From positions 1 through 23,862 of the forward strand of contig DAOUZW010000003.1 of assembly GCA_030671315.1 (NCBI GenBank): DNA of 23,862 bases, written 5' to 3'. A program made the position numbers and the translations under genes. This stretch comes from Candidatus Bathyarchaeota archaeon. Its GTDB lineage: Archaea; Thermoproteota; Bathyarchaeia; 40CM-2-53-6; RBG-13-38-9. Below the pieces are notes generated by a model. It made no database searches. It was not told the DNA's origin and was given only the letters and a program-made list of their open reading frames with translations. Shown here one piece after another: positions 21,537 to 23,862 of the stretch (within the stretch, counting starts at the first letter, position 1; each line of letters opens with the position of its first letter).

Positions 21537-21992
21537 ATGAAACTTCTAGTTAAAGATGTATTTGAATCTAGAACATTATCACTAATTGTTAAAGAGGAAG
21601 AACAAATCACTGAAATCATTAAACACTATGCAGAGAAACCTAGCTTAAGAGGAATATTCGTAGTAGATAAAGGACAGAAACTTAAAGGAGTCATATCAAG
21701 AACTGATCTACTTCAATGGGCGAAATTTAAGATTGGAGCAGATATCGGTAGCGATAATATTGCTGTCGACGAGATAAATAGGTATGCTTACTCAACTACT
21801 GCCAAAGATATTATGTACCGATATAGCGTCGAAACATTCGTCAAACCAGAAGATAACTTGGAATTAGCTCTTGAAATGATGTTAAGTGAGGACATCTTAG
21901 CCATTCCAGTAGTCGATGAAGAGAAAAAAATTGTTGGAGATCTAACATTATCAGAAGTATTAAATGCCATAGTTCGAACTCAAGTCGATTAA
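21537..21992 (+). CDS. Stand-alone CBS-domain pair protein
   Basis: 151 residues made up of one Bateman module. CBS1 (~2-65) carries 'RGIFVVDKGQKLKGVISRTDLLQWA'; CBS2 (~88-148) carries 'DILAIPVVDEEKKIVGDLTLSEVLNAI' after the 'AKDIM' start typical of the fold. Such proteins bind AMP, ATP or SAM and control partner enzymes or transporters; no effector domain is attached, so it would act in trans. The Asp residues in S-R-T-D and near 'TLSE' fit ribose binding in the first site better than in the second. It has its own promoter region and converges with the aldehyde oxidoreductase gene. Confidence 0.88.
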   Translation: MKLLVKDVFESRTLSLIVKEEEQITEIIKHYAEKPSLRGIFVVDKGQKLKGVISRTDLLQWAKFKIGADIGSDNIAVDEINRYAYSTTAKDIMYRYSVETFVKPEDNLELALEMMLSEDILAIPVVDEEKKIVGDLTLSEVLNAIVRTQVD

Positions 21993-22025
21993 GTACTCAT
22001 TTTAACTTTAGCAAATTTAATTTGT

Positions 22026-23780
22026 TTAAATTGAATCCAATTTTAATTCAGCTATCTTTAGACCTTCATTAAATATTTCTTTTGATAGATTTCCCGAAGG
22101 AGTTGTTGTTTCAAAAATTCTTTCAGGGATTTCTGAGTTCTTAATAATGAATCCTTCTCGTTTTTTGAATCTATATTTTTCTTTAAGAATTTTTAATCCT
22201 ATTCTTTTCAGTTTTTCTTCATTGATTTCTTTTCCTATGGTTTTGAAAGCTTTGGAGATTAGTTCAGGTTTGTAGATTCCTCTGGCGAAGAAACAGATTA
22301 CCAAGCTGGAAAGTATTTGTCGCCATGCTTCTTCTTCGATAAGTTTGTTAATGATTTCTTCTGGAGTTAATTTGCTATTTTTCGCAAGTGCTTTTTGGTC
22401 GATACTATATCCTGCATTATCCAAATGGCTATGTCTGGATCCTATGAGAAATCCTAGATGTGTCGCTGGTCCGGTATGGTATCCTGGCATCTCGTTGCCA
22501 CCGAATGCGAGTGCGAACTCTTTTCCACCATATTTTGATGATGTATAGATCACACCTTTTCCTAGAGTTTTATAGAATTCGTTGACTTGAGCTGCGATGT
22601 AATTTACTGCTTTCGAGTATGATTCTTCATCATTCCAGTTTAGTTTGAGTCCATTGGTTTCTTTTGTCGTGATTATTCCTTTTTGTTGTGCTTCTGTTGC
22701 CCATGCTAGGGCTACACCTGTACTCATTGCGTCTAGTCCTAGGATTTCGACTTCGTCCATGAGTTTGAGTAGGGCTTGTGGTGAAGATATTCCAAGCATG
22801 GATCCTAGAGCAAAGATCAGTTCGTAGTCGTATGAGATCATTTCGGTCTTGTAGAAGTATGGTTCTTTTTCGTAGACTTCTCTGAGTGCAGCAAGGTGGA
22901 TGCAGGCGACTGGACAATGTGCACAAGCTACTCTTCTGCCTAAGAAGTTCTTCTCGAAAGTTTCACCTGATATGGCTTCAGCATTCTCAAATTTTGATTC
23001 CTGTAGATTTTTAGTGGGTAAAGCTCCTAATTCATTTAATGGTGTAATATTCATTGATGTGCCGAGTTCATGATATTTTCTCATCTCGGCTGACGATAAT
23101 AGTTTGAAAGTTTCATTGTAGGTTTCTCTGTAGCTTTTCATGTCAGAAACGGGAATGTTTTTCTTTCCAGAAATGACGATTGCTTTCAATTGTTTGCTTC
23201 CGAAAACTGCTCCGAGTCCCATTCTGCCAAAGTGCCGGTATGTCTCGGTTACGACGCTTGCATAAGATACTAAATTTTCTCCTGCTCTACCGATTCGCAT
23301 TATGCTTCTTATTCCGGATCCTGATTCCTTTTCTCTCAGGATTCGGCCTACCGTTGTACTGTTGGCCATCTTCCAGATAACTGAAGCGTCTCGGAATCGG
23401 ATTTTATCTCCATGAATGGACATGTAGACTGGCGTTTCACTTGATCCCTTGATGATTATTGCTCCGTATCCTGCGAATCTTATTGCTATTGCACTTCGTC
23501 CTCCACAGTGGCTTTCACCGAGGTTTCCTGTGAGTGGAGATTTGAACATGGCAACTGTTTTGGATGCTATAGGGTATAGTCCAGTTAAGGGTCCTACTGC
23601 AAGAATTATTGGGTTTTCTGGAGCTAATGGATCTGTACCTTTTGGACATTCCTCTGCAAGAAGTTTTATTGCGACACCAGATCCACCGATCATTTCATTG
23701 AATAGTTCGCTTCTGTCTTCTGTCCAGAATCTTTTCCGTGAGAGATCTATGTGCAGAACATTTGATAGAGGATCATTCAT
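22026..23780 (-). CDS. Aldehyde:ferredoxin oxidoreductase family protein (tungsten/molybdopterin)
   Basis: 584 residues, near the family length of ~600. The N-terminal domain has 'VLHIDLSRKRFW', 'GGSGVAIKLLAEE' and 'GNLGESHCGGRSAIAIRFAGYGAIIIKG', the pterin-binding Gly-rich region. The [4Fe-4S] ligands are C286-x2-C289-x3-C293 and Cys496 in 'VICFFARGIY'. 'EILGLDAMSTG' (345-355) and 'MPGYHTG' complete the two pterin-contact loops. The enzyme oxidises aldehydes to acids, passing electrons to ferredoxin; which aldehyde cannot be told. The start ATG overlaps the stop of the upstream ferredoxin gene as ATGA, with a GGAGG site 10 bases before it, so the electron acceptor is made together with the enzyme. 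Confidence 0.92.
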   Translation of the reverse strand: MNDPLSNVLHIDLSRKRFWTEDRSELFNEMIGGSGVAIKLLAEECPKGTDPLAPENPIILAVGPLTGLYPIASKTVAMFKSPLTGNLGESHCGGRSAIAIRFAGYGAIIIKGSSETPVYMSIHGDKIRFRDASVIWKMANSTTVGRILREKESGSGIRSIMRIGRAGENLVSYASVVTETYRHFGRMGLGAVFGSKQLKAIVISGKKNIPVSDMKSYRETYNETFKLLSSAEMRKYHELGTSMNITPLNELGALPTKNLQESKFENAEAISGETFEKNFLGRRVACAHCPVACIHLAALREVYEKEPYFYKTEMISYDYELIFALGSMLGISSPQALLKLMDEVEILGLDAMSTGVALAWATEAQQKGIITTKETNGLKLNWNDEESYSKAVNYIAAQVNEFYKTLGKGVIYTSSKYGGKEFALAFGGNEMPGYHTGPATHLGFLIGSRHSHLDNAGYSIDQKALAKNSKLTPEEIINKLIEEEAWRQILSSLVICFFARGIYKPELISKAFKTIGKEINEEKLKRIGLKILKEKYRFKKREGFIIKNSEIPERIFETTTPSGNLSKEIFNEGLKIAELKLDSI

Positions 23781-23862
23781 TGGCTGGTTTCCTCCATTTT
23801 GATAACATCATATTGACAGTAATCGATGCAGTAGCCGCAGTGAGTACATATTACTGGTTTTT
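23777..23862 (-). CDS. Ferredoxin-type 4Fe-4S protein, C-terminal end (partial, 5' outside window)
   Basis: The minus-strand frame enters from the right edge and reads 'PVICTHCGYCIDYCQYDVIKMEE', ending at a TGA that overlaps the ATG of the aldehyde oxidoreductase gene. One [4Fe-4S] motif CxxCxxCxxxC is visible; being at the C-terminal end, it may be the last cluster of a larger polyferredoxin. Its place directly before the oxidoreductase gene suggests it is that enzyme's electron carrier or small subunit. Confidence 0.8.
   Translation of the reverse strand, partial: KPVICTHCGYCIDYCQYDVIKMEETSQ

Overview
This is a gene-dense window of an archaeal genome, AT-rich at roughly 37-40% GC by eye. 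The archaeal markers are TATA-box promoters a short distance before genes, several TTG and GTG starts with GGAGG/GAGGT-type ribosome sites, a free-standing AlaX editing protein, an ADP-forming acyl-CoA synthetase, a tungsten-type aldehyde:ferredoxin oxidoreductase with its own ferredoxin, and a stomatin/NfeD pair. Two cell-surface proteins carry the 'G-x-G-W-Y ... S-x-A' beta module that I associate with Bathyarchaeia-type (TACK) archaea. That makes an uncultured Bathyarchaeia-like anaerobe the best guess, but no marker gene here fixes the taxonomy. No rRNA, tRNA, CRISPR array or transposase was seen.

Layout. 1-3230: the end of a radical SAM protein; a zinc-ribbon/DUF4342 protein; a Tyr/Gln/Pro/Gly-rich membrane protein with no normal start codon; an iron-sulfur flavoprotein and a hotdog thioesterase. 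3371-5814: a two-gene operon of a D-glutamate-cyclase-like protein and an asparagine-synthetase-like enzyme that lacks the glutaminase cysteine. 5906-8396: a membrane-anchored rhodanese, a secreted BNR-repeat propeller and a LOG-family enzyme, all on the minus strand. 8600-10749: an ADP-forming acyl-CoA synthetase alpha subunit and AlaX on the plus strand. 10750-11164: a convergent gap holding repeated GGGATCATT sites and a perfect stem-loop. 11165-12906: a SAM methyltransferase followed by an HgcA-like corrinoid membrane protein fused to an HgcB-like ferredoxin. 12947-13174: an apparent remnant of an RPA-type OB fold. 13179-17686: four minus-strand genes (two secreted proteins, one with an alpha/beta-hydrolase domain, then a zinc-ribbon protein and a polytopic membrane protein). 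17807-21992: an HExxH protein, an MBL-fold hydrolase, stomatin, NfeD-type protease and a CBS protein. 22026-23862: aldehyde:ferredoxin oxidoreductase and a partial ferredoxin.

How it fits together. The catabolic part (aldehyde oxidation with ferredoxin, ADP-forming acyl-CoA synthetase, flavoprotein, thioesterase) suits a fermentative anaerobe degrading peptides or organic acids. The two most unusual units are the fused HgcA/HgcB-like protein with its methyltransferase, which points to corrinoid-based methyl transfer at the membrane, and the cyclase/Cys-less amide-ligase operon, which may make an amide- or lactam-type product. Both assignments of purpose are inferences from motifs and gene order.
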